DNA of 64,000 bases from Xanthomonas codiaei (GTDB taxonomy: Bacteria; Pseudomonadota; Gammaproteobacteria; Xanthomonadales; Xanthomonadaceae): NCBI RefSeq assembly GCF_002939785.1, contig NZ_MDEC01000006.1, positions 62,001-126,000 of the forward strand, written 5' to 3'. The position numbers were made by a program, and so were the translations under genes. Numbering within the stretch: position 1 is the first letter of the stretch; each line of letters opens with the position of its first letter. Below the pieces are notes generated by a model. That model had not been told where the DNA came from, made no database searches, and worked only from the letters and a program-made list of their open reading frames with translations. Below are positions 62,665 to 64,000 of the stretch, piece by piece.

Positions 62665-64000
62665 TTACAGCGGTCCGCGCTCCCACGGCCCGGTGATCGC
62701 CAGGGTGATGCCCGGGGTCTGGATGTTGACGAACAGGGTGCGCGCCAGCGGGTCCCAGCAGGCGCCGCAGAACTCGGTGTCGCGGTAGTCGCCCTCGGCG
62801 ATGGTCTTGCCGGCGTCGGCGATCTGCTGCGAGGTCAGCTGCACGTTGTTCTTTGCCAGGTAGAACGACTCGCCCTGGCGGGTCAGGCCCAGCAGGCGTG
62901 CGCCGGGGCCGTATTCGTCCGGGCTTTCGCCGCCGTCCTCGCACAGCACCACGCCGCCGCGTGCGCTGACGGTGACGTTGTCCGGGTTGTGCGCGGCCAG
63001 CTGGTTGCCGCTGACGAACAGCGCGCTCAGGCGCTGGGTGAACAGGTCCAGCACCCACACCGCGCCATTGCCGTAGCCGCGCCGCCCCTGCGCATCCACC
63101 CCGGTGCTGGTGTCGACGATGAACAGCTTGCCGTAGCTGTACCAGATGCCCTCGCCGCGGCTCATGCGCAGCGCGCCATCGGCCCAGGCCTGCGCGAACG
63201 GGCCGCTCAAGGTGTCGTTGGCGCCGATATCGGCAAAGCCTGCCGGCGCGGCGATGCCGTCCAGATCCGGTTCTTCGATATCCACCCATTCCAGCTGGAA
63301 CTGCTGGCCGATGCTGGCCACGGTCAGATCGGCGTTGCGGCGCCCACGCACGCGTGCGGCCTGCAGGCGGCCACCGTTTTCCAGCGATCCGTTACGCCTA
63401 CGGCGGTCGTTGGGAATGAAGCGGTACAGCCCGGCCTTGTTGCGGTCGTCCTCGGTGAGATAGACGATGCCGGTGCGCGGGTCGATCGCCACCGCCTCGT
63501 GGCTGAAACGGCCCAGGCCCACCAGCGGCCGGCCGGTGGTGCGGTGGCTGTCCGGGTCCACTTCGAACACGTAGCCGTGCTTGCGGCCGGTGCTGGACAC
63601 TGCATTGGTCTTGATCTCTTCGCAACTCAGCCAGGTGCCCCACGGGGTCGGGCCGCCGGCGCAGTTGACCAGGGTGCCGCCCAGGCTCGGTTCCAGGCTG
63701 CCCCAGCCGCGCCGGCCGTAGCTCAGCGTGGTGGTGCCGCCGCCGGCCTGCTGGGTGCCGCTGACGATACCGGTGTCGTACATGGCGGGCGCGCGGAACG
63801 GGCTGCCGGCGCCGCGTTCGTGATTGCGGATCAACACGTATTCCAGGCCGCGCAGCGGGTCGCTGCCGGGGCGCCAGTCGGGCCGGCGCAGGCCGACCAC
63901 GGCCATGCCGTCGTGACGGTCGGGGCAGGGCTGGCCATCGTCCATGCGGTCGCCGCTCCAGCCGAACGAGCGGTAGCTGAAACCGCGCGGCAGCTGCAGC
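62665..64000 (-). CDS. PhoX-family alkaline phosphatase-like protein (5' end outside window)
   Basis: At least 445 residues; the frame remains open to the edge of the window (LPRGFSYRSFGWSGDRMDDG precedes the first ATG at 63945), so the N-terminus and signal peptide are missing. Family features of the PhoX/DUF839 type: DGMAVVGLRR, TTTLSYGRRGWGSLEPSLGG, NCAGGPTPWGTWLSCEEIKT (with Cys/Glu), VYLTEDDRNKAGLYRFIPND, and GVVLCEDGGESPDEYG. PhoX is a calcium/iron-dependent, Tat-exported phosphatase of the phosphate-starvation response; function in this species is inferred. A hairpin follows the stop. Confidence 0.85.
   Translation of the reverse strand, partial: LQLPRGFSYRSFGWSGDRMDDGQPCPDRHDGMAVVGLRRPDWRPGSDPLRGLEYVLIRNHERGAGSPFRAPAMYDTGIVSGTQQAGGGTTTLSYGRRGWGSLEPSLGGTLVNCAGGPTPWGTWLSCEEIKTNAVSSTGRKHGYVFEVDPDSHRTTGRPLVGLGRFSHEAVAIDPRTGIVYLTEDDRNKAGLYRFIPNDRRRRNGSLENGGRLQAARVRGRRNADLTVASIGQQFQLEWVDIEEPDLDGIAAPAGFADIGANDTLSGPFAQAWADGALRMSRGEGIWYSYGKLFIVDTSTGVDAQGRRGYGNGAVWVLDLFTQRLSALFVSGNQLAAHNPDNVTVSARGGVVLCEDGGESPDEYGPGARLLGLTRQGESFYLAKNNVQLTSQQIADAGKTIAEGDYRDTEFCGACWDPLARTLFVNIQTPGITLAITGPWERGPL

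Overview
The window is GC-rich, almost fully coding chromosomal DNA that reads as a Xanthomonas (Xanthomonadaceae) chromosome. This is an inference from gene content: a Zur/TonB-receptor/MerC zinc set, a nucleotide pyrophosphatase lipoprotein of the type characterised in X. citri, a UbiM-type ubiquinone hydroxylase, two kexin-like subtilases, ribosomal protein bTHX, many TonB receptors and regulators, and dense families of short intergenic repeats. No tRNA, rRNA, CRISPR array, phage or transposase gene was recognised.

Layout. 1-2750: the 3' end of gltX, zur, a cupin and an AraC regulator. 2960-7757: a small ORF and a minus-strand cluster of two P-domain subtilases around a small secreted protein; the downstream subtilase carries a frameshift. 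8599-13029: a marR-MFS unit and a TonB receptor, with palindromes upstream of both. 13315-16444: a ZnuD-like TonB receptor and a MerC-family membrane protein, divergent, each with a Zur-box-like site, then bTHX with a terminator. 16654-21376: clcA, an NPP phosphodiesterase, and an overlapping Ada/AlkA-ogt alkylation-repair pair. 21539-25745: envelope proteins, a MAPEG protein and ubiM behind an FNR-type box. 25905-27773: a small gene coupled to an S4 RNA-binding protein, and an ECF sigma factor with a membrane partner. 27946-33702: a DeaD-type helicase, a GGDEF-EAL protein and RluF. 33882-42748: transporters, DUF72, rraA, a serine hydrolase, a CPA2 antiporter and an ABC exporter. 42826-43337: a tandem repeat cluster. 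43345-54950: a DUF885 lipoprotein, GFA and DUF4349 proteins, ArsR plus a DUF2867 protein, LysR plus EamA, a periplasmic cyclophilin, a hotdog protein, a thioredoxin-TPR protein and DUF998. 55018-62468: the housekeeping run leuS-lptE-holA-nadD-rsfS and a J-domain protein. 62665-64000: the 3' part of a PhoX-type phosphatase.

How parts work together. Zur probably senses zinc and represses both the outer-membrane receptor and the MerC protein, forming a local zinc-acquisition unit. The repair unit pairs base excision with direct alkyl transfer. ubiM has a promoter geometry expected for oxygen-responsive FNR activation. leuS to rsfS links translation, LPS transport, replication, NAD synthesis and ribosome silencing. 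In this run a repeat element with 36-bp perfect inverted ends lies between holA and nadD and leaves nadD with no ordinary start codon.

Starts were chosen from ribosome-binding sites, ATG codons and family lengths. Functions rest on motifs read by eye; no database search was possible.
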